Source: Phoronis australis (Eukaryota > Phoronida > Phoronidae). From it: a DNA stretch of 64,000 nucleotides. The DNA lies in contig NMRA01000508.1 in NCBI GenBank assembly GCA_002633005.1, positions 169,834 to 233,833 of the forward strand, written 5' to 3'. How positions within the stretch are numbered: position 1 is the first letter of the stretch; the number at the start of each line of letters is the position of its first letter. The notes under the pieces were generated by a model. It was not told the origin of the DNA and did no database searches. It saw only the letters and a list, made by a program, of their open reading frames with translations. This document shows, piece by piece, positions 23,199 to 35,361 of this stretch. The translations under genes and the position numbers were made by a program.

Positions 23199-25185
23199 CA
23201 ACACTGGTCCTTGTATAAGCCGCTGCCCAACGTATCCCAATTAGTCGTATCCGATTTTGCTCGACTTTGTGTCGGGGTTTGTATACCAGTCGTCCAAAAG
23301 TCGTGTGCGATTTTATAGACGTCCAGAGCAATAGGCCCTACATCTCATTTCCTAACCCGATAGTCATGAACGGTTCTTACCGGTTGGATTACTGCAGGCA
23401 CCTACCATTGCCCCTGAGTAGCCTACGTCTTTATTTTGGGGACTGGGTAAAACAAATAGATGTCCGTGATAACCGCTGTATTTTCACGACAGTTTTCTTC
23501 CCCACCCATTTTATATCCTGCGAATTATAAAACCTACGTCCGCCATACAAAATTTAAATTTTTCATTGCTTGGACGGGCAACAGAAAAAAAGAGAAATAA
23601 CACGAGTCACAATTGTTGTTCCTTTGTTGACGTGTCATCCTGTCTTGTGTAACGTTCCTTTTATAGCAACACAAGTCTCGTGTAGACAATTAGGGCTTAC
23701 CAGAGAGACCCTAATGCCCCTAAAGACTGCCGTGAAATTTGAACGCGGAGCGCGTCATGGTCGACCGAAAATCGGTCCAAAAGTGAACATGCTCTTCTCA
23801 AATCGACAAGTCGTACACATACATGTATGTTAGGTTGAGAAGCCGAGCCTGGCATCGGTCAGTCGTACAGTATTTACAACAGCAGACTGTTAAGTAGTAG
23901 AAGACAAGCTCGCCAATAGACAGAGCTAAAGGTTACAAAGACTAGTTTCTGTCAACAATTCCTGACAAGTTTAATGTGCATCTATCTAAACCAGTGATCT
24001 AATCAGCAGAGTAGGGCACAGAACAGACGGGCAGACAAGATAATTGCTGTTTGCTAATTGTTTTTAATACAGTCGCTCATCTTTAGTCGCTAATATTCAT
24101 AGCCATTACCTAGATCGTGTGCTTCCATATGGTTATATCGTCGCTAAATGAGCGCTAAACATATATACCTATAATCACCGACCTGAAGTGTATTTTAGCT
24201 GTCCCTCTAGTGTCAATCAGTGAAAACACGCCTACATGGCCGGCCATGTTGGATAGCTCGTGATACGTACAGTGTATCTTTGGTAGTGTAACGTCGAACG
24301 GATGATGAGAGCGCCTGAGGTTTTTGCGGGTATACATTACATGGATTTCAAATTGAATTCATTTAGAGTTTTTTGCGTTATCAAATGTGTACCTGTCTTT
24401 TGCCCATACGGACTCTTGAATGTGGCATCTTTTCCAATTAGATTATCANCGGTGGGCCAGATTTTGTAGGGCCTCTAGAAAATGGTTTTTGTGAGTACTT
24501 TAGGGGGGCAATTTTATTTTGGTGTTTTTTAATTCATTTATTAGAGTGTTTTCAAAATCTAAAAAGTTCCCACATATAAAGTTGCACATTTTTTAGAAAT
24601 TTGAGTTTGAGGTTACCTAATAATCACCAAAGAGCTTAGTAAACTTACATGTATATTTGTAAAAACAACAGTTTTGGTGACTTTTTTGTAAAACAAGTAA
24701 TATGGTCCCATCAGTGCCATTGTATTGAACAATATTACACTCACATTACATGTTTTACTATTGTAGATTAATTGTAAACAGTGAAATTTAAAAAATGTAA
24801 AGAGAACCTAGTGGCAAAAATGCAAACTAAGTCTGAATGTTACTAGGAAGTTATTCTGGCATTGTCAGGCAACGAAAATAATACAAAACACTTGAGACTG
24901 GGCACAATTTGTGCCTCAATGACTAAAACATTGACTAATGGTGTAAAATACAGCTTGTTTGCATAATACACAAAAAATACGTAATAGTACAAAAACAATA
25001 TAGTTGAATGATCTCTGTGAGTGTGCACAAAGACTGTATGAAAATAATAGATTATTCTGACAGCGTTTATCAAGCAGTATGAGACAAATACATGACAATG
25101 ATCAAAGTATGTACTTTCTATGACTTAATCAATAAATAAAATTAACTTTTTAATACAAAAAAGGAAAACCGGGTTGGAGGTCTAT
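23199..25185. other. Intergenic, nothing recognised
   Basis: No exon with splice support was found. There are TACATGTATG motifs near 23820. An N at 24449 lies next to GGTGGGCCAG. The stretch 24500-25180 is very AT-rich and looks like the 3' flank of the transposon ORF that ends at 25186. Confidence 0.4.
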
Positions 25186-25400
25186 TTAGGATTGACTTGT
25201 CAAAGAACTATCCAATGTTATGAAGTCAGTGTTGCTGATGTTACTACAGTTGTCACAGCTGCACATTTCTGTACAGTTTGACCCAGCATTGCAGCACAAA
25301 CTCAGTTTCCCAGCACACATGTGCTTTTTGCACTTGCAGCGTTCATCGTTTAGTACTGTCCATGGAGATGCTGTCATTGCCAGGCATATTAACTGCAAAG
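25186..25400 (-). pseudogene. C-terminal Cys-rich tail of a transposon-encoded protein
   Basis: The minus-strand frame contains ERCKCKKHMC, then LCCNAGSNCTEMCSCDNC, then a stop at 25186. The CKCKK-x-C ... CT-x2-C-x-C-x2-C-x-N arrangement is a tail I have seen repeatedly on transposon- or retroelement-encoded proteins of marine invertebrates. The upstream part of the protein is missing, because a hAT-like element copy begins about 50 bp away at 25451. Only the tail remains. Confidence 0.55.
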
Positions 25401-25450
25401 CTCCACAGCCAAGGAGCCAACTATGGTCGATTAGAGAGGGTGCAGCACTG

Positions 25451-26231
25451 GCTACGTATAGGCTCTCCCGCAATATGCCAGGCGACCGGCAATGGTGCTG
25501 CGCACTACGACTCCGTTTCCGCCGTCTGCTTTCCTGTGCAATGAAGAAAATTACTTCATTTTTTAAAGAAAATGGAATCTGAGTGACGATGAAAAAACAG
25601 AAGCTGCTGGTAAGATGTGAATTTTAGTTGAAGCTTTAGTGAATCACTCAGAAACTCATAATTCTCTCTTTGTCAAACCTTAACTTAAGACGATTTCCAA
25701 AGTAATCGCGTCATAAATGCCAACACAAAAAACGGATTTGTTTTTTTGGGCAATTGAAGACTATTTTAAGTACAACAAATTTGTTACGAACTGATTGAAT
25801 AAAATATAGAAAGTGTAATAAGCATTACAAAAAGAAGTAAGTTTCGGGCGCAAACGCTGTGGACCATAAACAGGTAGGTATCTTATTACCAAATTATGAG
25901 TGAAATCGTGGTGGTGCAGTGGTAAAGCACGCGCCCTCTATCCGCCAGATCGTGAGTTCGACTCTGAGATAATTGCAGTTTCTTATGTTTGATTGACACG
26001 TTCTCCGATTTTTTTTATTTTTTTTTTTATATTTTTCTTTGCCTTTTTTTCTTGGATAATACTTCAGGAATCAAGGAAAATGCTTGATTTTTAGAGGAGA
26101 AAACAGAAAAATTTTATTGGGCGCGAGGGGGTTGGCACCCATTCGGTGCTATGCGCATCTAATCGTGCTTTGCACAAATGTTTTCAGACAAAATGTTTGC
26201 CCCCTGTTGTGATATCCTAGATCCGCCACTG
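25451..26231 (+). mobile_element. hAT-like element copy 1 with embedded tRNA-like SINE
   Basis: Aligns with 37231-37940 from GGCTCTCCCGC to the shared end GATATCCTAGATCCGCCACTG, whose reverse complement CAGTGGCGGATC is a terminal repeat. Near its start it encodes MKKITSFFKENG (25541-25576). This resembles the N-terminus of hAT / TTF-type transposase-like proteins, where MKxxxSFFK is common. A frameshift separates this from NLSDDEKTEAAG, which ends at a GTAAG donor. The matching 5' terminal repeat was not found, so the left end is a homology limit only. Confidence 0.65.
25906..25970 (+). mobile_element. tRNA-like (SINE) segment inside the hAT-like element
   Basis: GTGGTGCAGTGGTAAAGCAC gives an A-box-like TGGTGCAGTGGT. 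GTGAGTTCGACTC gives a B-box about 35 bp later. A T-rich run follows after 26008. The same segment sits at the same place in the 37 kb copy, so it spread with the host element. Confidence 0.55.
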
Positions 26232-27019
26232 ACAACGCAGCATTATTGACACACCTTCGTTTCCAAGCCGCCATTTTACGCGGCAAATAACACGTTTGTT
26301 AGTCGACATTACGCAAGGGGGCGGTGCTTGCGTTAGGTCAACTGCTGGCAGAGTGTTGGTTCACGTGCTATCTAGTTTTGCATGGTACCCAAGGTAGACT
26401 ACAGGATGCGGCAGAAAAACCTGAAACATTTAAACGGCAAAAATCTGGTCAACAGTACCTCTATACATGTGTACAGACTATAAAACCAATGGACATTTTT
26501 GGAAAACCAATTCTTTACAATGAGCTCCTTGAACACTTATTTCACAGCTAGAATGGCTAAGTGTTGTGATTTTCGACGTTAAGAGAGACATGAAACACGA
26601 AAGTTAGTCAAAACAAAAAAATCATTAAACAATTCCTGACGAAAGTAACATCTCGCAACGTGTATTATAGAGTTTTTCACTTTCCCGTGTGAGGGAGTTT
26701 CAAGAAAAAAAACCACAAAATTAACGAGTTTTGAAATACACACTGAGGAAAATCTCTGTAGTCACCACAGAGTTTCTCATCTTTCTCCCTCTTATGTTAA
26801 ATGCGCACATGTGCTCACAATCATTCTACAAACCGCTGACTTACAAGATGGATCTCAACGGCAGATTATCTTGTGTCATCGCACTACGAATGTGTGGTCG
26901 ACAGCACAGTATGATGCAAGCCATTAAACCAAGCAATTTTCCAAAAAGAATTTCAAGTGCATTTTTGAATATAGTTGAATACTACGATACCTTTTTAACT
27001 AAATTTCAACTGTTAGACC
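26232..27019. other. Intergenic, nothing recognised
   Basis: Several short open frames are present but none has a motif or splice support. Confidence 0.4.
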
Positions 27020-27345
27020 TCTGATTGATTGCTGCTTGAAGTCGCCATTGTTTTGTTTATATCAAAGGTCAAAGGTCACATTTTCCATATAAATGAAAAG
27101 CGTTACGTCTGTTTTCCTAAACAAAATACGGAGGCGTGCATTGCTTTGTGTGAGAAAAATGGACGAAGTGACGATTACCTGACAGATCATTTTTGAAATT
27201 TGAAGCAAAATGCTTTGACATCCACAGAAATTAATTTTTACGAACAAACCGGAAAAATACCTAGTGAACAGGTTGAATTCTGTTTCACAGACAGAGAACC
27301 ATTTTGAATAATGTAATTTAGTCTGTTTTTCGCGTTCCATACCTC
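27020..27345. repeat. Interspersed repeat, copy 2 (first copy at 16.69-17.04 kb)
   Basis: Colinear with 16685-17035, sharing GAACAGGTTGAATTCTGTTT, AGAGAAC and TTCGCGTT in order, with scattered indels. It is an unclassified dispersed element in the same orientation. Confidence 0.65.
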
Positions 27346-27620
27346 TTCAATGCGCGCTTTTCAGCTATGTGGTTTATGAATAGTAGTTCTTGTGTGACAA
27401 AACGTGGTTATTGACGGAGTAGTTTTAGGGTGTAATTTGTGATATAACGCGGTACTGCAAGATTAATTTGGTTTGTTTTCATAAGTAATCCTAGTTTGCT
27501 GTATTTTCCATCAACGTTTTAATTTGTTTTCTCTTCTACTGTAATGCATCTGCAGAAATAAGACCGATGCAGGGGTGTAGAACGTCTTGAAAACAAGTGA
27601 AGTCCGGGATTCTAGGAGAA

Positions 27621-27925
27621 NNNNNNNNNNNNNNNNNNNNNNNNNNNNNNNNNNNNNNNNNNNNNNNNNNNNNNNNNNNNNNNNNNNNNNNNNNNNNNNN
27701 NNNNNNNNNNNNNNNNNNNNNNNNNNNNNNNNNNNNNNNNNNNNNNNNNNNNNNNNNNNNNNNNNNNNNNNNNNNNNNNNNNNNNNNNNNNNNNNNNNNN
27801 NNNNNNNNNNNNNNNNNNNNNNNNNNNNNNNNNNNNNNNNNNNNNNNNNNNNNNNNNNNNNNNNNNNNNNNNNNNNNNNNNNNNNNNNNNNNNNNNNNNN
27901 NNNNNNNNNNNNNNNNNNNNNNNNN
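27621..27925. other. Assembly gap (305 N)
   Basis: Run of unresolved bases. Any open frame across it is artificial. Confidence 1.
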
Positions 27926-29063
27926 GGATTCGCATGAAACTTTCAAGTGTTACGCTTTGTGTGCTGTTCTCCAAAACACTGGAATTGTTTTTCCAATGTC
28001 CCTCTTTTGCATGAGACGCTACCAAATAATAAATAGGATTGATATGATTTTCGTCAAAAAACTTTAAAGTTGCGTAAAACGAAAACGTAACAGTGTTTTT
28101 GAATATTTATCTTGAACATTTATATCTCTTGAAATTTGCTCATATTATTGATCCTGTTGGTTTGCTCTTCATGCAGGCCCTACCAGACTCTTTTTTATTT
28201 AAAGCTATGGTCACGTGATCAAATTAATTAAATTACACATTAGTATTAAGTCAAAATCTCCTTCGATATTAACCATTATGAATAAATATCACACAAACGT
28301 TTGCCTGCGACACTGTTTGAGGATGTGTGCGGTAAAATTGACTTGCATTATGAAAAGTGGTCGTTGCGTGAGTGTACATGTAGGTGAAGGTTGATATCTA
28401 TTGCCGGTATCCTGTTTCAATGCAGCATGTATAATAGTGCAGTCCCACGTAGTCGCGATAAAGTTTCCAATCAAATAGGCAGTCATTTCCCGTGAAAAAT
28501 GTATTACACCAGAAACATAGTAAGCAATAGACAGAGCTCAATATGGTGACGAGTGGGTTGGCAGGAGAAATGGTAAAAATTGATTGCAGGGAAAATTTGA
28601 AGAGCTGTACGTAAGCTTTCGGAGTCTGGCACAACATTTTTTTAATTTTGGTCGCCCACGCCGGATTCGGTTTCGGCAACCTGAAACTTCGTCAATCGTT
28701 TTTGTCGCCAAATTTGACATCATACTTGGCGACCTCATCAGACAAGTCGCCACGTGCTACATCGCGTTAAGCTACATTGTAAGCGTCGGGCGCTTCAGGT
28801 TTAGGGTTGCACAACAGTGAAGTGATGTAATTGGGAATTTAGGAGACCGTAAATCCCGCTAGGGTGAGGCGATTTCCGGATATACTTCCCTAGTACGTGA
28901 TTTCAGGTCTGGACTAGAGGATCTGGACTGCGCGCACTTCGACTGGCACAAAGTCTTCGTGTCCACCTACATTTACTAGATTGAATTTTTACAAAGACGT
29001 AACCGTTTTCGTAAAAATTTTGCAATATTGAAAAGAAGACCTTGCATTATAAGCAGACTACCA
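27926..29063. other. Intergenic, nothing coding recognised
   Basis: The 28560-28810 segment is GC-richer than its surroundings and contains repeated GTCGCC / GGCGAC words (TTTGGTCGCCC, TTTTGTCGCC, TTGGCGACC, AAGTCGCC). This suggests a dispersed repeat with inverted internal parts, but its ends could not be set. Confidence 0.35.
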
Positions 29064-29193
29064 CCGGTCTACATCGTCATCACCTCGTATACGGTAGATC
29101 TTACCTCGCTGAGACTGGTGTCGCGTTAACCTGTGAGAAAGGTGAGAAACTACGCAGTGACGTCAGTGGTTCTTCTGCAGATTGAGTACCGCT

Positions 29194-29368
29194 ATGGCGT
29201 GGTGTACCGTTCCCTCTTGTGCCAAGTACGAAGATGCAAGGAAAGTGGGTAGGTCGTTTTTTATTTCCTCGAGAGCCCAAAATGCTTCGGAAGTGGCTCA
29301 CGGTAATGAAGAATGAAAAGTATGCCGTTAATACCAAGTATGAAGCCATGAAACTTCTCCGTGTCTGA
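29194..29368 (+). pseudogene. THAP zinc-finger domain remnant, copy 2
   Basis: MAWCTVPSCAKYEDARKVG matches the THAP C-x4-C start. A frameshift in the T run leads to FPREPKMLRKWLTVM, then NEKYAVNTKYEAMKLLRV and a stop. It shares its frameshift position with copy 1, so the lesion may predate both insertions. Confidence 0.7.
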
Positions 29369-29589
29369 CAGTGCCCAGCATTTCGTCTTATCGGTTGTTG
29401 ATCAGTTTTTTGATTATGGAGAGTTGTAGTTGGCCATGAAAACATAAACAATTACAATTAAATCCAGGCGTGAGAACATAACGTTTTACATAACCTGTTT
29501 GATGATTGACTCGTTCGTGAGGCTTCTGTTTGGTCCTCTGGGTGTAGGATGTTTTCATCAGTTCTTTCAGTTCTCAGCCCCAAAAAACG

Positions 29590-29916
29590 TCGTTAGCTCC
29601 GTCTGTTTAGATGCGGTGCAAACTCAGGATGGTCCGTGAGATGGCGTTTCACTTGCAGCATTTCGTGGCAGCATACGCAAGCGTCACTGTGTCGTTTCCA
29701 CTATTGTGCAGTTAGCTCACTGACACCATGACAAGTCATTCAAACGGTTTTCGGAATTATCCATATGTTCCGTTGTCTGTGCACGTTCACGGAGCCTCTC
29801 TATTATTTCTTGATCAGTGTATCCCGGTTTGAACTGATAGCCTGTAAAACCTCACGATCGACCAGTGAAGTCTTCGTCGGATGAGCACTCGTCTAAGTCG
29901 GGATTGCGAGTTGCCA
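29590..29916 (-). pseudogene. P2X7-intracellular-domain-like Cys protein remnant
   Basis: On the minus strand the frame begins VATRNPDLDECSSDEDFTGR (the start codon has become GTG) and continues GYQFKPGYTDQEIIERLRER. It then reads NRLNDLSWCQ, a stop, ANCTIVETTQ, and in another frame ACVCCHEMLQVKRHLTDHPE. The W-C-x-C-x2-C ... C-x-CC pattern followed by a histidine/HPE segment is the Cys-cluster pattern of the P2X7 cytoplasmic ballast domain family. That domain also occurs in many uncharacterised invertebrate proteins. Two stops and one frameshift make it a relic. Confidence 0.6.
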
Positions 29917-31001
29917 CGTCGACGTTTATTATTGTGCGTTCTGTTCAAAATAAATTATTCTCTCCCTAACCGATACTTATATAAATCTGAAGTCTCATTA
30001 GATACAACTTGTAATGCCTTGGAGTGTTCGTGAGTGCAAAATGTTTTGAGAAGCCAGCAATGAATATATCACTGTGTTACCGGCTTTAGATGCAACAAAC
30101 TAATTGACCGGGCACCAAGGCCGCGTGAGTGCATGCTAATTTATTGTTTGCTGACAGAAAGCTGTTGTGAAAAAATAACTCGATTTTATAACCTATGGTC
30201 AGATGTTAGGGGAATCATTATTTAGGTATTCATATACCCCATATTCGAATCATTGTTACTGTTCAACTTTTGCCCTGACGGTTCTGTGGGTAACCTGACT
30301 TCGCGGCCCCCGACGAGCTAGTAAATAGATTTGCAGTTTCGCGACGAATTCACCAAAATAATTACGTGCACATTTTTTCTTTGGCTCACTAGTAAAGTCT
30401 TTTCATGACTGGAAGTTTAGTTTCGAACTTTGGCTGGTTTATGTTCGTGATGTCTTCAGTCCGACCACTATGGGTCTGAACGGGTTCCGAGCCACTAGCC
30501 GGGATAGCAAGCGTTTTGTGTGTTTAAAACTGAAAAAATCGCAAGTCTAAAATTACAACACACACCTCTGTTCTTTGTATTTCACGGACGAATAATTTGA
30601 AGTTATCACGGAACAGACCCCAAACTTCCGCGACCGACCTTGGTAAATTGGCCTACCGAACTTTGTAGGATACGGTACGTTCTAATACCTAAAATCCGTA
30701 CCAGCGAAATAAAATAAAACTTCTTTTCAATAACTCGATGTATTTGTAAGGGTTTTACATCGAATTTTGATGATGTATTTGTGATGTAAAACGATGAATT
30801 CAAGAGATAAGCTGACGCCAGTAAGAGTTTTGTGAACTGCTGAACAGACTGCATTCGAACCTCTGACGTCATTGGTTAATTTCAACACCTCCGTCTGCCG
30901 TCAAGTGTCAGGTTAAAGAGCTGTACTTTCTGTTATCGTGTGGAACTACTCGATCTACATTGATACAAATTAGGTTGTTTTTGGGCGGCATTCTCCTTTA
31001 A

Positions 31002-31783
31002 TAGCACCGTTCTGGACCAGTCACAAACCACTGCTATTCAAAAGTGATGGCTTTGCTTGCAGTTTTTGTAAGCGCCGGTTGTCACAGAAATTTGACGAAT
31101 TGTGGAATGTGCGACCTACACAATAGTTTAAAAACATACCTAGATCATAAAATGATCACCCTCTGTTCTGCTCATGTTTCCTGCTCAAAAATTAGCAACT
31201 CATGCCATCAACTTACTGTAGTATAATTCAGCGACAAGATGGCGTAGAGAGCAACGCATGCACGTGACATTTTTGCATACACATGTACTGCAGACTTCTT
31301 TCATTAATTGACATTTTCTGTTTTGATTAGGAGCTGGTTCTGGTTCTTTACTCCATTCGGGCCTGGCACCTACAACGGGTACGACAAGGTGAATGTACAC
31401 ACGCATATTGGTGAAAAGTCACCAAAACTTCACGCTTTCATTTGCGAACTCGTGGATCTGGAAATTCTCAAGAGTCTATTAATCTTTGCGGCCTTCGTGT
31501 TTGTTTCCAAAGATAAACTCTTCGTGCTATCATGAATGGACTACGGGCTAACAAACGCGGTGCATTTGACGTCACGCACACGTCATTGCAAGGACCGTCT
31601 ACATTAAGTTTTCTGAGTGTACATGTATAGCAACCTACATGTACGTGCCGAACGACAGCAGTTCTTAAGCGAGTGTAGAAATACCTCCGGATACAGAGCA
31701 ATTAACGTGTTAAAACTTTTTAGCAAACTTTTCTTTAATTAAATCAATGAAGGTTCGCTACACAAAAATCAAAAATATTACCT
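31002..31783. other. Intergenic, nothing recognised
   Basis: Short frames only. TACATGTA motifs occur at about 31620-31645. Confidence 0.4.
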
Positions 31784-32050
31784 GCTAGCGGGCACACCCA
31801 GAGGGGGCTCTGGGGACTTGAACGAGCTCCCCCAATTTGACGAATAGGGCAAAAAATTCGCCTCAATGAAACAAAAAGTCCGAGCAAACGATACAAAGGC
31901 CCACAAAGTCTACAGGAATTCAGAGCAGTTGCAAAATTCGTTGGTCGGCACCTAGTGGCCCTGTTTTTTTTTTAGTCCTCGTAGATTTTTTTCAGAAAAA
32001 GGTCCGCGTACCGAAAAGCCCCCTATAATTTAGGGCGGGTGCGCGCATGC
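31784..32050 (+). mobile_element. MITE family CATGCGCGCACCCAG, copy a
   Basis: Left end GCGGGCACACCCAG-GGGGCTC; right end GGGCGGGTGCGCGCATG. These are inverted with respect to each other. The interior has CCTCAATGAAAC, TCCGAGCAAACGA, CCTGTTTTTTTTTTAGTCCT and TTTCAGAAAAAGGTCCG, the same order as in copy b. Confidence 0.75.
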
Positions 32051-34900
32051 TACTAATTGTATATGTAGGTGCAGAAATCCAGCCATTTCACTGTAACAAA
32101 ATGAACGGCCTACCGAGCAGGTCAAGGGAGGCAAAGCTTTAACGGTCCCTCCCTGGTTTGCAAATCGTTTTCCGGAAACAAGGAGGCAACCGTCACGCCT
32201 GTCGCACACTTGAGACCCGCCTCCCGTACAGTAACGCGAGGACTTCGCTAAAAAGCAAGACTTCGAGAGATTACCTGAGATATTGCCCAGTATTTTGAAT
32301 GAGACCAAGTGACTTTGACTAGATTTTAGCTAGGTCCTAGCGTTGGTCTTAGCGTTACTGAACGCACACCCGGTTTCGAATCCTGGCTTCGCTGGCTGAC
32401 AGCAATCGAACATTACGCAAAAGTTTCTCTTAGTCCTCAGAGCTCGGTCTTAACTCTTAAAATTTGGTGACGAATGAACATGTACTGTATGCAAGGGAAT
32501 GAATGTACCAATTATCAAATTGCCAGTGATAAGTCACCGGCTAGTGTTCCATGTTTACTCTGAAAACTGACAATAAACAATTAAAATATGAACGTAATAC
32601 CACGCTTATAAACACTGCTCACCCGTATTGGGATTGTCTAGCAAACTCGCGGGGCGCGGGCTCTTCAATTACCAAACATAGTGCCTCACTAAATACCGCT
32701 AGACTCAGCTCAGACTCACAAACACTCCGGCTTTCAACTTGTGCCCATCATGTACCATGTTTGTGGAGAGTCGCGTTTGTGTGTTTTCAAATGTGTAATT
32801 AAATTGTGTTTTGTGCATCGTGTTTGGCGGCTGGTTACTCGATGGTGTGCGGGTACAGTAAATGCATGAACAGAGGCTTTGGGCCCGCGGCCGTGTCATG
32901 AGTGCGAGTTGTACGCTTACATTGCCAGCGAATCCCCGTGGAAGGGCCACCACACAATCGGTGTCGGCAGTGCGGTGGTTGGGATGCATGCAAAAGTGTC
33001 GGTGCATGATTTTCGTGAACAACATCCAGCCAAATGCATCACAGCTTAATTTCACATCTCAATATTGATAAGGTATGAATCCTGTCTGCAGGCGAGGGCC
33101 AGTAAACATCACAACTCCGGGGAATATATTGCCAGGGCGTTACTATCATAAGGATTCAATAAAGAACGGACTTTAAACGAAAAAATATAAATAAAATGAG
33201 AGACTTGCGAAAGTATCTTTATGCTCGTATTTGGACCTTTCTGGGTCATCACTGAGCAACTCAGTCCTCGGCCTTTCGTTGACGGAAATATCCAGGCCGG
33301 GATTCTCAGTTGGCAATAAAAATCGAACTGGTGCTAAGAAACAACGCATTCATAACGCTACTGCGCGCACGCTACGCATGCCCAAATGGAAGCCACAGAA
33401 TCGTGTATGTAGTTGGTTACGAAAATGCAAGAAATGTTTGGGTTGATTCTGAGGCTGCGAAAATGCAAACATCCAAAACGCCTCTGGTATTTTGTTATCA
33501 CGAATTCAATTGCCGAGCTTTTTCTGATGTCTAATTGAAGATACACACAGAAATGGTGTATTCAAGATAAAAAGGGTGCATTTGATTTTGAACCGCCGGC
33601 TTCGTGGAATATACACTTCAATGAACCAGACATTGTTTCATTGTTGACGTCATCACGAGTCATTACTTATTTGTTTCCTAAACAGCGTTTAAACATCGTC
33701 TTTTCAATTTACGAGTGGACCGAACATTGCTGTCAGACGGATATTGTTAGAAGACAAATGGACTAATTGGCAGTCGACTTTGATTGAAATCCAGATGTTA
33801 CGTGACATAACTGGGGTCTCGAAGTGTTGCAGTGTTGTAATTAACTGAATAGAAGTGTAATTATACGGGCTTTCGTTTGCAGCCAGTAAATGTCCTTCAT
33901 GAAACTAAAATGTTTACAATGTAAGCTGTAGGTTGCTTATAGGTTTAGCGGATCGTTGTTTTACTTAAAGCCTATCTTGATCGGTAACACCTGTAAATTT
34001 GGTTCCTACTATATATGTTAAGAGCATCGCTCTGAGCGCACCATTGTCATAATTTCCAAATGTAATGGACTTTTAGGCGTATAGGCTTGCTTTTGTTCAC
34101 ATCACCGCGAGAATCATCTTTAATTCAACCAGCTGCCAAATAACACCCGCACAAAATGGTGTTCTATTCAGCCCCCTGTTGACTGTTGTCGGCCTTTGGT
34201 TGATTGCGCTGGGATCTCGCGGTGACGCAATATACAGTATGGCACGAAAATGCAGCTTCACCTATCATTTGACGGGCTTACATTTGCGTGATTGAACTCG
34301 CGTTTCCTTATTTTACTAAGGCTTTGCTAGGACTATCTCGTTAGCCCAGTACATCTAAAATAACAAAATTCCTTTGAAGTTAGGCTTTAAATCACCTGTG
34401 TTCCCCTGATATAAGGAAATAAATACACAAAACGTGCCGAGAGTGGCGTACATGAAGTAATATCCCACGAGACGTTATTACGCGTATCGACCGAGACCGA
34501 AGGTGGAGGTTGATACTCTATAGAGGCTGACGTCGGACAGTGGACCGAACGAATCAAAACGTTACAAAGCTTTTATAATTTTGGAAGAGACAAGGCAGAA
34601 ACGAGCATAATCTTTCACACCGACATAAAACCCAGTCAGTAGCACCACTATAATTAGATACGATCATTCTTGACAAACGCACTCGGCGTTCGAAGAAATG
34701 AAATCATTGACCGCTATTCACGACTGGGTTTTGACAGTCAGGGTAAAAACCGGTTATATTTACATTTCGAGACACATATTACTCGACACGTTATGCCATA
34801 AAATTGCTACAGTATACACCGGGTCTAAAACTTCAAAAAGTGCAATCGTCCATTGTAGGAACGCTTCAAGAAGGCATCGCTGGTGAGCTGTGTTTACGAG
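32051..34900. other. Intergenic, nothing coding recognised
   Basis: A CCGGTTTCGAATCCTGGCTTC at 32369-32389 resembles a B-box but lacks a convincing A-box. The open frames at 32.5-33.5 kb have no motif and no splice support. Confidence 0.4.
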
Positions 34901-34922
34901 TGACTCAGTATATACGTCGAGT

Positions 34923-35361
34923 GCGACAATATATTCCGTCAACATCGACATATATTGTCGCCCGGGCGACAGTATGTGTCTTCTGCGGCAATATGTGTAG
35001 TGAACACCAGCCCCTCTATTTGTTGAAATGTTGTCTTCTTATCAGGATTTTGACATAGGCGAATCCTTATAGTCAAGCGGAGAATGCTCAGAACGATGTT
35101 GTAACAAGATGTACTGGGAAAAATCCGTGACATGGTTGGCCATAGTTATAACTACATCTGATGCCAGCCTCGTTTGCGGGAGCATTGATTTTGCAAACAT
35201 TAACATTTGGGATACTTAAGACGTCGAGTCTGGAGGCGACAATGTCCGCTGCATGGTTTTGATAATGTTTACCGTTAATGCCGACACGTATTGCCACTCG
35301 GGAAACAGTGCACGCATGCGTCGATGTTGACGGCGCATTTTGTCGCCCAGGTGACAAAACG
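34923..35361. other. Cluster of GTCGCC palindromes and inverted repeats
   Basis: GCGACAATATAT at 34923-34934 pairs perfectly with ATATATTGTCGC at 34950-34961. Overlapping this, TGTCGCCCGGGCGACA at 34956-34971 is a perfect 16-bp palindrome. TTTTGTCGCCCAGGTGACAA near 35338-35358 is a near-palindrome of the same core. No coding frame is supported. Confidence 0.7.

Larger units (their letters stand above)
29064..30997 (+). mobile_element. Kolobok-like DNA transposon remnant, copy 2 (5' truncated)
   Basis: Ends GGGCGGCATTCTCC followed by TTTAA, where TTAA is at 30998-31001. The reverse complement of this end, TTAAAGGAGAATGCCGCCC, matches the 5' end of copy 1 at 18 of 19 bases. The left terminal repeat is absent; homology to copy 1 starts near 29064. 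About 400 bp kept here (29365-29760) are deleted in copy 1. The two copies are therefore independent insertions rather than one local duplication. Confidence 0.75.

Noticed and set aside
27536-28067. Several open frames spanning the N run
   Set aside because: They are open only because N codons contain no stops.
32338-32400. Possible tRNA-like SINE
   Set aside because: A B-box-like GGTTTCGAATCC is present, but no convincing A-box or tRNA-like body.
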